The position numbers and the translations under genes are program-made. Below are positions 51,238-59,346 of a DNA stretch of 64,000 nucleotides, in pieces. Every line of letters begins with the position of its first letter. Position 1 is the stretch's first letter. Location of the stretch: assembly GCF_030160715.1 (NCBI RefSeq), contig NZ_BSOW01000001.1, positions 248,001 through 312,000 on the forward strand. Direction: 5' to 3'. This DNA comes from Bradyrhizobium iriomotense (GTDB lineage Bacteria; Pseudomonadota; Alphaproteobacteria; Rhizobiales; Xanthobacteraceae). The notes beneath the pieces were generated by a model, which was not told where the DNA came from, searched no databases, and saw nothing but the letters and a program-made list of their open reading frames with translations.

Positions 51238-52113
51238 ATGAAATCCGCCGTTTTGTCTGTATTTTTCCTTATGGCGCTCGTTGAATTTGCGAGTACAGCA
51301 GCGAGCGCGCAGCGAGGGCTGAGCAACGGCCCGTCTGCCGATCCGCCATCCGCGTCATCCGACACGAGGGTAGCTCAGCAGAGCACCAGTCCGGAACCGG
51401 GCGAGCTATTTCGCGATTGCAACAATTGCCCCGAGCTTGTGGTCGTGCCGCCGGGGGAGTTCGTGATGGGATCCAATGACACGCCCTACGAGAAGCCTGA
51501 GCATACGATCAGCATTCGCAAGCCCTTCGCCATTGGCCGGCGCGAGGTGACATTTGCGGAATGGGATCAGTGCGCCGACATTGGCGCGTGCAGGGTGCGT
51601 CCCGAGGATCACGGTTGGGGGCGTGGCGACCGGCCGGTGATCAATGTCAGTTGGGAGGACGCGAAGCTGTTCGTCGCCTGGCTGTCGCAGAAAACCGCAC
51701 AAAAATACCGCCTGCCCAGCGAGGCGGAATGGGAATATGCCGCGCGCGCGGGAACCAGAACGCCGTTCTGGTGGGGCAGGGACATCGGCGGCGGTCATGC
51801 GCAGTGCGAGGGCTGTGGCAGTCCGATCAAGCAGCAGGTCGTGCCAGCGGGTTCGTTCCGGCCAAACGGCTTTGGGCTCTACGACACATCAGGTAATGCT
51901 GCTGAATGGGTCGAGGATTGCTGGAACGACTCCTATCGCAACGCGCCGAAGGATGCGTCGCCCTGGACGTCGGGCGACTGCCGCCTGCGGGTGCTGCGCG
52001 GGGGCAACTTCCTCAGCAGGGCCAGCGACGTCAGATCGTCGGCGAGGTTTCGCTACGACGTTGACGTACGCTATTATGCCAACGGCTTTCGTGTCGTGCG
52101 GGAGTTGCCATAA
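51238..52113 (+). CDS. Secreted SUMF1/formylglycine-generating enzyme-like protein
   Basis: Protein of 291 residues. ATG 51238 has GGAG eight bases upstream and gives signal peptide MKSAVLSVFFLMALVEFASTAASA. The FGE-sulfatase domain follows: LVVVPPGEFVMGSNDTPYEKPEHTISIRKPFAIGRREVTFAEWDQC, PVINVSWEDAKLFVAWLSQKTAQKYRLPSEAEWEYAARAGTRTPFWWG, GLYDTSGNAAEWVEDCW and VLRGGNFLSRASDVRSSARF. The paired active-site cysteines of true formylglycine enzymes are not clear, so it may be one of the ligand-binding or scaffold relatives common in Bradyrhizobium envelopes. The next gene starts two bases after its stop. Confidence 0.9.
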   Translation: MKSAVLSVFFLMALVEFASTAASAQRGLSNGPSADPPSASSDTRVAQQSTSPEPGELFRDCNNCPELVVVPPGEFVMGSNDTPYEKPEHTISIRKPFAIGRREVTFAEWDQCADIGACRVRPEDHGWGRGDRPVINVSWEDAKLFVAWLSQKTAQKYRLPSEAEWEYAARAGTRTPFWWGRDIGGGHAQCEGCGSPIKQQVVPAGSFRPNGFGLYDTSGNAAEWVEDCWNDSYRNAPKDASPWTSGDCRLRVLRGGNFLSRASDVRSSARFRYDVDVRYYANGFRVVRELP

Positions 52114-52115
52114 TC

Positions 52116-52550
52116 ATGCAGCCCGCGGGAATGATGCGCGCGATCGTTGGGGCGCTTCTCGGGTTGACCGCCGCTACTCCGACCGCTTGGGCGCAATCTT
52201 ACCCAGCCAGTGGGAAAATCGGCTATCTCCAGGAATGGGAGATCGCGGGAAGTCTGGCGAAAGCGGCAACGCGCCCGGCGGATTATTCAGGGACGGTCAC
52301 GCTGCGGCACATCGGCCTGTGCAGCGTCAATGGCGTCGAGCAGAAGCAGGCGCGCATGCAGCTGAGAGTGTCGTCCGGGCGGCTGGAAGGCACGTTGATC
52401 ATGGACGACGATGAATGCCGCGTTGTCGCTTCTGGATCATCAGGCTCGGGGTTGCTGACCTGCCACAGCGGGCAAGACATTCCGATCAATCTCCTGATCG
52501 GCAAAGCGGTCGAGACCGAGACGTCTGATCGCGTCGGCCGCAATCCTTGA
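52116..52550 (+). CDS. Hypothetical secreted protein
   Basis: 144 residues, not recognised. The N-terminus (MMRAIVGALLGLTAATPTAWAQ) is a signal peptide. The mature part is small, with conserved-looking cysteines at CSVNGVEQ, DDDECRVVAS and LLTCHSGQD, which could form disulphides. It begins two bases after the SUMF1-like stop, with GGAG eleven bases upstream, so the pair is co-translated. An alternative start is the ATG at 52131. No function is inferred beyond a shared role with the SUMF1-like protein in the cell envelope. Confidence 0.75.
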   Translation: MQPAGMMRAIVGALLGLTAATPTAWAQSYPASGKIGYLQEWEIAGSLAKAATRPADYSGTVTLRHIGLCSVNGVEQKQARMQLRVSSGRLEGTLIMDDDECRVVASGSSGSGLLTCHSGQDIPINLLIGKAVETETSDRVGRNP

Positions 52551-52927
52551 GCGGGTTGCTGGGCGACTGTCGGCGAAAGATATCGTTTGTCGACCGTGCA
52601 TTGAGCCCCGATCGCTTGTGCTGTCACGCCTGACTTTTGGAGCGCCGCGATCCGCTGTTCAGCGTGGCTGTCCGAGCTTTCAGCGGCGGCGTGAGGACGT
52701 GTGCGCGATGTGAGGCTGAATGATTGTGTGCACGCCTCGGTTTATGAGGACGAGTTCCAACGCATTTGAGTACCGCTCGTTGAACGCAGCGGGTTTGCGA
52801 TGCGCATGCAAAGCGCGCGTCGCCACCATGCGTGACTCCGCGCACAGAGTTATGTGCCGAGGAGGCCTATCGTCAAATCATCGAACGGCAATCACGCGGT
52901 TCGACTTCATCCAAAGGGAAAATTCCA
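52551..52927. other. Gene-free stretch before the first curli-like triad
   Basis: 377 bp without a convincing gene. The right part (52716-52927) is the start of the 1.45-kb direct repeat and should hold the promoter of the triad. The same sequence recurs at 57331-57542. No clear -35/-10 or CsgD-type site is recognised. Short open frames here run across both copies but have no coding signature. Confidence 0.6.
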
Positions 52928-53203
52928 ATGTTTCGTTCCATCCTCCTCGTTTCGGCTGCCGTCCTCTCGCTCGCGTCTTCGAGCGCGTTTGCCGGCAACT
53001 CGTCCTCCATCGTGCAGGCCGGCAACGGCAACGGCGCCGTCACGTACCAGCGCGGTCACACCAACGACAGCCAGGTCATTCAGTACGGCAACAACAACGG
53101 TGCCGGCGTCCACCAGGTCGGCCGGAACAACAACGCTGGCATCGGTCAGGTCGGTGACGGCAACTTTGCCGGTGTGGACCAGGTGCAGCGTCGGCGCTGG
53201 TAA
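52928..53203 (+). CDS. Curli-like repeat protein A, copy 1
   Basis: Secreted protein of 91 residues. MFRSILLVSAAVLSLASSSAFA is the signal peptide. The whole mature protein is made of 11-residue units of the form G-x-x-N-x-x-x-x-x-Q-x: GNGNGAVTYQR, GHTNDSQVIQY, GNNNGAGVHQV, GRNNNAGIGQV, GDGNFAGVDQV. This spacing is half of the 22-residue curlin repeat (Curlin_rpt) that forms the beta-helix of CsgA/CsgB amyloid. It is short for CsgA and resembles a small fibre subunit. AGGGA lies nine bases before the ATG. First of three small genes, each separated by hairpins. Confidence 0.85.
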   Translation: MFRSILLVSAAVLSLASSSAFAGNSSSIVQAGNGNGAVTYQRGHTNDSQVIQYGNNNGAGVHQVGRNNNAGIGQVGDGNFAGVDQVQRRRW

Positions 53204-53234
53204 GCCGGCAGCCGGGCGATCCCACATCGCACTG

Positions 53235-53271
53235 AAAGGAGTCGTGCCGGCAGGTCCCTGCACGCTCCTTT
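53235..53271 (+). terminator. Imperfect hairpin between curli-like genes A and B, copy 1
   Basis: Outer arms AAAGGAG (53235-53241) and CTCCTTT (53265-53271) with inner pairing CGTG/CACG and CAGG/CCTG, followed by TTCC. Likely a partial terminator or processing site that keeps gene A mRNA more abundant than B. Confidence 0.5.
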
Positions 53272-53299
53272 CCATGCTCAACCTCGAAAGGACAAATCC

Positions 53300-53635
53300 A
53301 TGAAAAAGCTTCTCTTGATTGCCGGCACGGCGCTGACCCTGGTCTCCGCTCCGGCGTTCGCTGGCGGGACGACCGCCTGTGTGCATGCGAGGACGCAGAT
53401 CGGCAACGGATCGACTGACAGCGTCAGCCAGAACTGCCAGTACAATATGAACGGCCAGGTGCAGGCCGGCAGCGGAATGTCGGCGACTGCCCGGCAGTCC
53501 GGAACGAACAACACCTCGTACCAGACTCAGCTCGGCGATGGTAACTTTGCCGGAGCCAGCCAGCATGGCCGGAGCAATACTTCCGGCGCCATGCAGCTCG
53601 GCAACAGCAACCGCGTCAGGGTCAATCAATGGTAA
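53300..53635 (+). CDS. Curli-like repeat protein B, copy 1
   Basis: Secreted protein of 111 residues. MKKLLLIAGTALTLVSAPAFA is the signal peptide. The C-terminal half has four 11-residue curlin-type units: GTNNTSYQTQL, GDGNFAGASQH, GRSNTSGAMQL, GNSNRVRVNQW. The N-terminal half is less regular and holds two cysteines (TACVHART, QNCQYN) that may form a disulphide. It could act as a minor subunit or nucleator. The downstream hairpins at 53638-53661 and 53670-53693 begin right after the stop. Confidence 0.85.
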   Translation: MKKLLLIAGTALTLVSAPAFAGGTTACVHARTQIGNGSTDSVSQNCQYNMNGQVQAGSGMSATARQSGTNNTSYQTQLGDGNFAGASQHGRSNTSGAMQLGNSNRVRVNQW

Positions 53636-53637
53636 TG

Positions 53638-53693
53638 CCGCTGGCCAAATCGGGCCAGCGGTAAGGCGATTGGGCGGGCTTTTCCTCGCCCAA
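53638..53693 (+). terminator. Two tandem hairpins after curli-like gene B, copy 1
   Basis: First a perfect 9-bp stem CCGCTGGCC (53638-53646) with GGCCAGCGG (53653-53661), then a 7-bp stem TTGGGCG (53670-53676) with CGCCCAA (53687-53693) with a loop containing TTTT. Together they should reduce read-through into gene C. Confidence 0.55.
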
Positions 53694-53719
53694 CGCACGT
53701 CATCGTCGAGGAGGTACTC

Positions 53720-54160
53720 ATGACGCTCATTCAACGACAGTCGGTCGTGCTTGCCGCAGCGCTGATGGCTGCGCTGGCGAGCGCGTCCGCGCGGGCCGAG
53801 ACGACGTCCGTGAACAACGGCAGCAATTCTGCCACGATCACCCAGAGTGGCGATCCATCCAAAACCGAAAAGAAGGTCGATACTGGTCCTGGTTATTCCC
53901 GCATCGAGCAGCATAGCGGCAGCAACTCGGCGACGATCATCCAGCGCTCCAATCCCGCTGCGGGCGATCCAACCAATGTCGACCCCGGAAAAGGCCCCGA
54001 TGCGCAGGCAGCCCCCGGCGAGCCCAACGGCGATGCCGAGCGCGCGCCCCCGCTGACCGATGCCGACGTCTACCGGCAGATCCGCAAAGGCGCCTCGCCG
54101 CAATCGCAGCAGACGCTCGACAGGTTGATGAAAGCCTTGGGCCTGCAAAACAAGATGTGA
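53720..54160 (+). CDS. Curli-like repeat protein C, copy 1
   Basis: Secreted protein of 146 residues. Signal peptide ends at ASARA. Two curlin-like units occur, NNGSNSATITQSG and HSGSNSATIIQRS, separated by a charged stretch. The C-terminal ~70 residues are acidic, proline-rich, then a helical tail DADVYRQIRKGASPQSQQTLDRLMKAL. It may be an adaptor between the fibre and the cell surface. GGAGG lies eight bases before the ATG. Not a known family; related to A and B by the repeats. Confidence 0.82.
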   Translation: MTLIQRQSVVLAAALMAALASASARAETTSVNNGSNSATITQSGDPSKTEKKVDTGPGYSRIEQHSGSNSATIIQRSNPAAGDPTNVDPGKGPDAQAAPGEPNGDAERAPPLTDADVYRQIRKGASPQSQQTLDRLMKALGLQNKM

Positions 54161-54438
54161 CCAGCCTCAGCGGCCTTTGGGGCATCCTGGTGTCGTGGCC
54201 AACTGGAACCTCGCCGCATTGCGACGGTTCCAGTCGTCTTTTGTGGACGAACCAAGCTCGTATTTGACGGCATGCCTTGGCTTTGAGTGCAGCGCGAATT
54301 CTGCAACCTGTTACCGTTGTGGGTTCGTGCGCTAAAAAGATTTGAGACGCTGTCACTTGGCAGCAACAGCCAGCCCCCTCGTATCGGGTAATATGCGAAC
54401 CGCTTGATGCTGGGCGCAATTCTCGTCAGGGGGTGGCA

Positions 54439-55863
54439 ATGAATAGCAAGTCGGCCAGGCGGGCGTGGCTCGGATGTGCGGTCGGGGCGGCGATCTCATT
54501 GCTCGGTGGATCGGCCAGCGCACAAACTGGCTTTGTCGATACGACCGGTTTCGGGTTTGTGCCGCTGAATGGACCGATCGTGCTGAACCAGGCGTTCGGG
54601 GACGGGCAGAACATTGCCGGGATCGTCCAGCTGGCGCCGAATCCGACCGCGACCGTCAATCAGAACGGCTTCTATAGCCGCAGCGCGATCATCCAGGTCG
54701 ACGGCACCAACACTACAAACATCACCCAAGTCGGCGATTTCAGCCACGCCTACGTCATTCAGGTTGGGCCGACGAACGCATCCGCCGTCGCGCAGACCGG
54801 CAACCAAACATCGGCGATCGTCATTCAGGTTGCGGCATCCACCATCACTGCGGCCGGAACTGGATACCTCGAGCGCATTGCGTCGAACCTGCTGTTCGCT
54901 CCGGAGACCGCCGCGGCGCTACCGAGCATGGCCCAAATCAGCGCGCAGGGATTCTCGCGCGACTTGTTGTCGCAGCTCGATACCGGCCGTGGGGAGGCCT
55001 GTGTCGATCAACCTCTGCCCGTCAAGGCGCCGCCGCTCCCCTGTCGAGCTTCAGTCTTCGTGCAAGCCAACTATCGGCATGGCGACCATGCCGATGCCTT
55101 CGGGTCGACCAAATACAGCTATGATTCGGGCGGCGTCCTTGCGGGTGGCAAGTTCTACGTGGCACCGAACCTGACGTTGGGGCCGACATTCGGCTACACG
55201 CACATCGCTTCGGATCTCAAGCAAGGACTGGGCTCGACGGATCTCGACTCCTTCCATCTCGGCGGTTTCCTGGCCTACGACACGAGCTCGCTGTTCGTTC
55301 ATGCGATGGCGGCCTACGGCTGGAATCAGTTCGACATCTCTCGCACCGGGTTCTTCGGACCGATCACGCCAAACACTGACGCGAATACAACAGTTGCTGC
55401 AATCAAGGCCGGTTACTTGTTTGATCTCGGTGCCGTGCGGCTCGGTCCGATCGGCGGGTTCACCTACACGGATACCCACGTCAAGGGCTATTCCGAAGCC
55501 GGCGATCCATTCCTGACCCAGACGGTCGCAGATCAGTTTCTTCAGTCGGCGGTGGTCAGTGGCGGCTTGCGCTTTAAGCCGCAATTCGCCGCGCTCGGTA
55601 GGGCCGATACCTTCTTTGACGTGACCGTGGAGAAGGACCTGCGCAATTCCATGCCCATCTTGCAAACGGCGTTCACGCTGGCGCCCGATGTGCCGATCTT
55701 CACACCGGTGCGTCCGATAAGGGACGTTTATGTCCGGATGTCAGGCGGCCTCGGGTATAACTTCACACCCAGTGCACGCGTCAACGTCGCGGCCGAGGGC
55801 ATTGTCGCCAACAACGGCTCCAACAGTTTCGGGTTGAACGCGGGATTTCGATACGGCTTCTGA
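54439..55863 (+). CDS. Curlin-repeat passenger joined to an outer-membrane beta-barrel
   Basis: Protein of 474 residues. Signal peptide MNSKSARRAWLGCAVGAAISLLGGSASA. Residues ~54-131 hold about seven repeats, the clearest being GFYSRSAIIQV, DGTNTTNITQV, GDFSHAYVIQV, GPTNASAVAQT and GNQTSAIVIQV, with the same 11-residue period as proteins A-C. A linker leads to a barrel of ~270 residues (from ~200) ending in GLNAGFRYGF, with a final phenylalanine as in autotransporter barrels. The barrel would display the curlin repeats on the surface, where they could seed amyloid. ATG 54439 follows AGGGGG. It lies between the two copies of the triad. Confidence 0.86.
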   Translation: MNSKSARRAWLGCAVGAAISLLGGSASAQTGFVDTTGFGFVPLNGPIVLNQAFGDGQNIAGIVQLAPNPTATVNQNGFYSRSAIIQVDGTNTTNITQVGDFSHAYVIQVGPTNASAVAQTGNQTSAIVIQVAASTITAAGTGYLERIASNLLFAPETAAALPSMAQISAQGFSRDLLSQLDTGRGEACVDQPLPVKAPPLPCRASVFVQANYRHGDHADAFGSTKYSYDSGGVLAGGKFYVAPNLTLGPTFGYTHIASDLKQGLGSTDLDSFHLGGFLAYDTSSLFVHAMAAYGWNQFDISRTGFFGPITPNTDANTTVAAIKAGYLFDLGAVRLGPIGGFTYTDTHVKGYSEAGDPFLTQTVADQFLQSAVVSGGLRFKPQFAALGRADTFFDVTVEKDLRNSMPILQTAFTLAPDVPIFTPVRPIRDVYVRMSGGLGYNFTPSARVNVAAEGIVANNGSNSFGLNAGFRYGF

Positions 55864-56209
55864 ACCGCCTTTGAAAACTCCTGAGCTGAAGGCCACCAAC
55901 CTCTTTCCTGGTTAAAACGATCTTCGCTGCTGCATTGCGATCAGCGCGTTTTGTTGCGTCTACCTCTCAGTATTGTGGGCGGGCAGCTTCAAGACATTTT
56001 TGGACCGGCCTAAGCTCAGTCCGGGACGACCAGTGTGGTCAGGAATGAACTGCCACCCAAACAGAGGCGTCTTCAGCGAGACAGTCGACGAGATTGCACT
56101 TTGGGATTTCGCACAGCCAGACTAGGTTGGCGTGATTATCCAATCGTTTCGGCTACCGGCAAGTTCATTTCGAGTTTTTGTCGCGCAACAGCGTAGTTGG
56201 CGGGCGCTG
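55864..56209. other. Gene-free stretch before the patatin-like gene
   Basis: 346 bp in which I see no gene, repeat or clear site. An in-frame open stretch before the patatin start (from 56132) has no ribosome site. Confidence 0.6.
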
Positions 56210-57226
56210 ATGAGTACGGCAAGCAAGACGGTCAACCTTGCTCTACAAGGCGGCGGCGCGCATGGCGCGTTTACCTGGGGCGTCTTAGATCGCCTCCTCG
56301 AGGAAGAACGGATGTCCTTCGAGGGAATCTGCGCGACCAGTGCCGGCGCCATGAACGCTACGGTCATGGCACATGGCCTGACAATCGGCGGCCGTGAGGG
56401 GGCTAAACTCAGCCTCGCGGACTTTTGGAAGCGCATCAGTGAAGCGGCAGCCTGGGGACCGCTGCAGCCGTCTCCGCTCGATCGCCTGATGGGAAATGGT
56501 TCGATCGATAAATCTCCGGCGTTCATGTTCTTCGACATGATGACGCGGCTTCTGTCGCCTTATGAGTTCAACCCGTTGAACTACAACCCGTTGCGCGACG
56601 TGCTCGAGAAGACCGTCGATTTCGAGCGGCTTCGCAGGGAGAATGTCGTCAAGCTCTTCCTCTGTGCGACGAATGTTCGCACCGGAAAAGTGAAGATCTT
56701 CGAGAACGACGAAGTGACAATCTCGGCCGTTCTTGCTTCCGGGTGCCTCCCGCTGCTGTTCCAGGCAATCGAAATCGATGGCGAAGCCTATTGGGACGGC
56801 GGCTACATGGGCAATCCAGCGATATTCCCGCTCGTTTATGACTGCCAGTCCACAGACGTCATAGTCATTCACATCAATCCGATCGTGCGTGAGGCGATTC
56901 CTCGCACCGCTAGCGACATATTGAATCGACTGAACGAAATCAGCTTCAATTCGTCGCTGATGCGCGAAATGCGGGCGATTGCCTTCGCCAACAGGCTCGT
57001 CAACAGAGGTGCGCTGGGCGACGAGATAAAGACCATGCTGATTCATGCGATCGAGGCAGAATTGTTCATGAAAGACCTCGGAGTCGCCTCCAAGTACAAC
57101 GCGGACTGGAGTTTCCTCACCCATCTGCGCGATGTCGGTCGCTCCTGCGCCGAGAAGTGGCTGGCGGCAAATTTTTGTCATCTCGGTGCGCGTTCGACAA
57201 TTGATATTCACGCAAGATATTTGTGA
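56210..57226 (+). CDS. Patatin-like phospholipase family protein
   Basis: Protein of 338 residues. TVNLALQGGGAHGAFTWGVLDRLLEE carries the oxyanion-hole GGGxxG; the nucleophile region is GICATSAGAMNATVMAHGL, where GxSxG reads ATSAG with alanine first; the Asp of the Ser-Asp dyad is in YWDGGYMGNPAI. All catalytic residues are present. No signal peptide, so it is probably cytoplasmic or exported another way. Related proteins hydrolyse phospholipids or poly-hydroxybutyrate. It lies between the two triad copies but has no repeat motif; the link with the curli locus may be positional only. Confidence 0.9.
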   Translation: MSTASKTVNLALQGGGAHGAFTWGVLDRLLEEERMSFEGICATSAGAMNATVMAHGLTIGGREGAKLSLADFWKRISEAAAWGPLQPSPLDRLMGNGSIDKSPAFMFFDMMTRLLSPYEFNPLNYNPLRDVLEKTVDFERLRRENVVKLFLCATNVRTGKVKIFENDEVTISAVLASGCLPLLFQAIEIDGEAYWDGGYMGNPAIFPLVYDCQSTDVIVIHINPIVREAIPRTASDILNRLNEISFNSSLMREMRAIAFANRLVNRGALGDEIKTMLIHAIEAELFMKDLGVASKYNADWSFLTHLRDVGRSCAEKWLAANFCHLGARSTIDIHARYL

Positions 57227-57542
57227 GCGCAGCCAGGTTGCTTCAGTCGACCTGTCGCGCGTCAATTTCAGCAGTTGCATTTCAAGTCCGTGCTTTCAGC
57301 GGCGGCTGAAGACGTAGGCGCGATGCAACTCTGAATGATTGCGTGCACGCCTCGGTTTATGAGGACGAGTTCCAACGCATTTGAGTACCGCTCGTTGAAC
57401 GCAGCGGGTTTGCGATGCGCATGCAAAGCGCGCGTCGCCACCATGCGTGACTCCGCGCACAGAGTTATGTGCCGAGGAGGCCTATCGTCAAATCATCGAA
57501 CGGCAATCACGCGGTTCGACTTCATCCAAAGGGAAAATTCCA
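57227..57542. other. Gene-free stretch before the second curli-like triad
   Basis: 316 bp without a gene. The right part (57331-57542) repeats 52716-52927 and should hold the promoter of the second triad. The left part differs between copies except for a short similar block around 57292-57330. Confidence 0.6.
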
Positions 57543-57818
57543 ATGTTTCGTTCCATCCTCCTCGTTTCGGCTGCCGTCCTCTCGCTCGCGTCTTCGAGCG
57601 CGTTTGCCGGCAACTCGTCCTCCATCGTGCAGGCCGGCAACGGCAACGGCGCCGTCACGTACCAGCGCGGTCACACCAACGACAGCCAGGTCATTCAGTA
57701 CGGCAACAACAACGGTGCCGGCGTCCACCAGGTCGGCCGGAACAACAACGCTGGCATCGGTCAGGTCGGTGACGGCAACTTTGCCGGTGTGGACCAGGTG
57801 CAGCGTCGGCGCTGGTAA
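57543..57818 (+). CDS. Curli-like repeat protein A, copy 2
   Basis: Identical in amino-acid sequence to the protein at 52928-53203: 91 residues, signal peptide, five 11-residue curlin-type units. The identical copy implies gene-dosage increase or ongoing conversion. Upstream sequence of at least 210 bp is also shared, so both copies should be expressed alike. Confidence 0.85.
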   Translation: MFRSILLVSAAVLSLASSSAFAGNSSSIVQAGNGNGAVTYQRGHTNDSQVIQYGNNNGAGVHQVGRNNNAGIGQVGDGNFAGVDQVQRRRW

Positions 57819-57849
57819 GCCGGCAGCCGGGCGATCCCACATCGCACTG

Positions 57850-57886
57850 AAAGGAGTCGTGCCGGCAGGTCCCTGCACGCTCCTTT
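57850..57886 (+). terminator. Imperfect hairpin between curli-like genes A and B, copy 2
   Basis: Same stem as at 53235-53271: AAAGGAG and CTCCTTT as outer arms with inner pairing. Confidence 0.5.
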
Positions 57887-57914
57887 CCATGCTCAACCTC
57901 GAAAGGACAAATCC

Positions 57915-58250
57915 ATGAAAAAGCTTCTCTTGATTGCCGGCACGGCGCTGACCCTGGTCTCCGCTCCGGCGTTCGCTGGCGGGACGACCGCCTGTGTGCA
58001 TGCGAGGACGCAGATCGGCAACGGATCGACTGACAGCGTCAGCCAGAACTGCCAGTACAATATGAACGGCCAGGTGCAGGCCGGCAGCGGAATGTCGGCG
58101 ACTGCCCGGCAGTCCGGAACGAACAACACCTCGTACCAGACTCAGCTCGGCGATGGTAACTTTGCCGGAGCCAGCCAGCATGGCCGGAGCAATACTTCCG
58201 GCGCCATGCAGCTCGGCAACAGCAACCGCGTCAGGGTCAATCAATGGTAA
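57915..58250 (+). CDS. Curli-like repeat protein B, copy 2
   Basis: Identical in amino-acid sequence to the protein at 53300-53635: 111 residues, signal peptide, two N-terminal cysteines in the mature part and four 11-residue curlin-type units. Second gene of the repeated triad. Confidence 0.85.
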   Translation: MKKLLLIAGTALTLVSAPAFAGGTTACVHARTQIGNGSTDSVSQNCQYNMNGQVQAGSGMSATARQSGTNNTSYQTQLGDGNFAGASQHGRSNTSGAMQLGNSNRVRVNQW

Positions 58251-58252
58251 TG

Positions 58253-58308
58253 CCGCTGGCCAAATCGGGCCAGCGGTAAGGCGATTGGGCGGGCTTTTCC
58301 TCGCCCAA
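58253..58308 (+). terminator. Two tandem hairpins after curli-like gene B, copy 2
   Basis: Same two stems as at 53638-53693, with 9-bp and 7-bp arms, immediately after the stop of gene B. Confidence 0.55.
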
Positions 58309-58334
58309 CGCACGTCATCGTCGAGGAGGTACTC

Positions 58335-58775
58335 ATGACGCTCATTCAACGACAGTCGGTCGTGCTTGCCGCAGCGCTGATGGCTGCGCTGGCGAGCGCG
58401 TCCGCGCGGGCCGAGACGACGTCCGTGAACAACGGCAGCAATTCTGCCACGATCACCCAGAGTGGCGATCCATCCAAAACCGAAAAGAAGGTCGATACTG
58501 GTCCTGGTTATTCCCGCATCGAGCAGCATAGCGGCAGCAACTCGGCGACGATCATCCAGCGCTCCAATCCCGCTGCGGGCGATCCGACCAATGTCGACCC
58601 CGGAAAAGGCCCCGATGCGCAGGCAGCCCCCGGCGAGCCCAACGGCGATGCCGAGCGCGCGCCCCCGCTGACCGACGCCGACGTCTACCGGCAGATCCGC
58701 AAAGGCGCCTCGCCGCAATCGCAGCAGACGCTCGATAGGCTGATGAAAGCCTTGGGCCTGCAAAACAAGATGTGA
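58335..58775 (+). CDS. Curli-like repeat protein C, copy 2
   Basis: Identical in amino-acid sequence to the protein at 53720-54160; the four base differences between copies in this gene are all silent. 146 residues with two curlin-like units and a charged C-terminal helix. The sequence after the stop differs from copy 1, and no beta-barrel gene follows here; a small secreted protein does. Confidence 0.82.
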   Translation: MTLIQRQSVVLAAALMAALASASARAETTSVNNGSNSATITQSGDPSKTEKKVDTGPGYSRIEQHSGSNSATIIQRSNPAAGDPTNVDPGKGPDAQAAPGEPNGDAERAPPLTDADVYRQIRKGASPQSQQTLDRLMKALGLQNKM

Positions 58776-58925
58776 CAGGTCTCGCGTCCACTTCGCTGCC
58801 ACCACCGCCTTTCACTTTCCGCGACCGTAAAGGCCAGTTGGGAGAGGTCCGGCGTGACTTACTTCACGTGACTTTGAGCGCGCCTCTCCTAGTCTTACAT
58901 GCCAAGCCCCAACGGGAAACACCAC

Positions 58926-59207
58926 ATGCGCAAGATGATTGCTGCCATGGTTCTGGCCCTGGCGTTCGCCCACCCAGCGGGGCCGCTCGGGCTGACGCTG
59001 GCCTTTGCCGACGACGCGGTGGCTTCGCCACGGTCCACGACCGCTGCTACAGCGCCGGCGCCAACAACAACGCCGGCGCCTGCCGATGCGCCGGTTGCTC
59101 CGTCTCATCCGCAGGGTCCGCTAGAGAGAAATTGCACGACTCTGGGAGGCAAGACCTTTAAGTGGTCGTTCCCGAATGTGCCATTTGGAGTCGCGCGATG
59201 CTCTTGA
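58926..59207 (+). CDS. Hypothetical small secreted protein
   Basis: 93 residues, not recognised. MRKMIAAMVLALAFAHPAGPLGLTLAFA is a signal peptide. The mature part is rich in Ala, Thr and Pro (TTAATAPAPTTTPAPADAP) and ends with a short segment holding two cysteines (RNCTTLGGKTFKWSFPNVPFGVARCS). It follows the second triad by 150 bp and may belong to the same envelope locus. The start at 58926 is preferred to an ATG at 58899 because it puts the basic residues at the signal-peptide front. Confidence 0.65.
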   Translation: MRKMIAAMVLALAFAHPAGPLGLTLAFADDAVASPRSTTAATAPAPTTTPAPADAPVAPSHPQGPLERNCTTLGGKTFKWSFPNVPFGVARCS

Positions 59208-59346
59208 GATGGCGTGCGGGCTGCGCCGGAAATCGGACTGCGCGAGCATCGCTCCGGCAAAGGCGCGGCGCATGATCGCCGTGGCGATCGCGTTCAAGCC
59301 CTGACGAACAACCAAGAATGATGGCAACGCTGACCGCATGACGTCC

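Larger units (their letters stand above)
52716..54161. repeat. 1446-bp direct repeat, copy 1 (curli-like triad)
   Basis: Matches 57331-58776 at an offset of 4615 bp. By eye I find five differing bases: one near the left end (52727) and four near the right end (53971, 54061, 54121, 54125). The 1243 bp between 52728 and 53970 appear identical. All four changes on the right are synonymous. A segment weakly similar also precedes the left end (from about 52676). This pattern fits recent duplication or continued gene conversion. No insertion-sequence ends are seen at the borders. Confidence 0.95.
57331..58776. repeat. 1446-bp direct repeat, copy 2 (curli-like triad)
   Basis: Same orientation as copy 1, 4615 bp downstream. 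Encodes three proteins identical in sequence to those of copy 1. The right border lies one base after the stop of gene C, where the two copies diverge sharply. Confidence 0.95.

Noticed and set aside
52928..53635. Regular short repeats that could look like a CRISPR array
   Set aside because: The period is 33 bp and in frame, encoding 11-residue curlin units; units differ in sequence and there are no unique spacers.
52907..54148. 413-residue minus-strand frame over the first triad (and its copy at 57522-58805)
   Set aside because: Antisense to three secreted repeat proteins with good signal peptides and ribosome sites; present twice only because the DNA is duplicated.
52716..58776. Composite transposon bounded by the direct repeats
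   Set aside because: The repeats carry only structural genes, with no transposase, terminal inverted repeats or target-site duplication seen.
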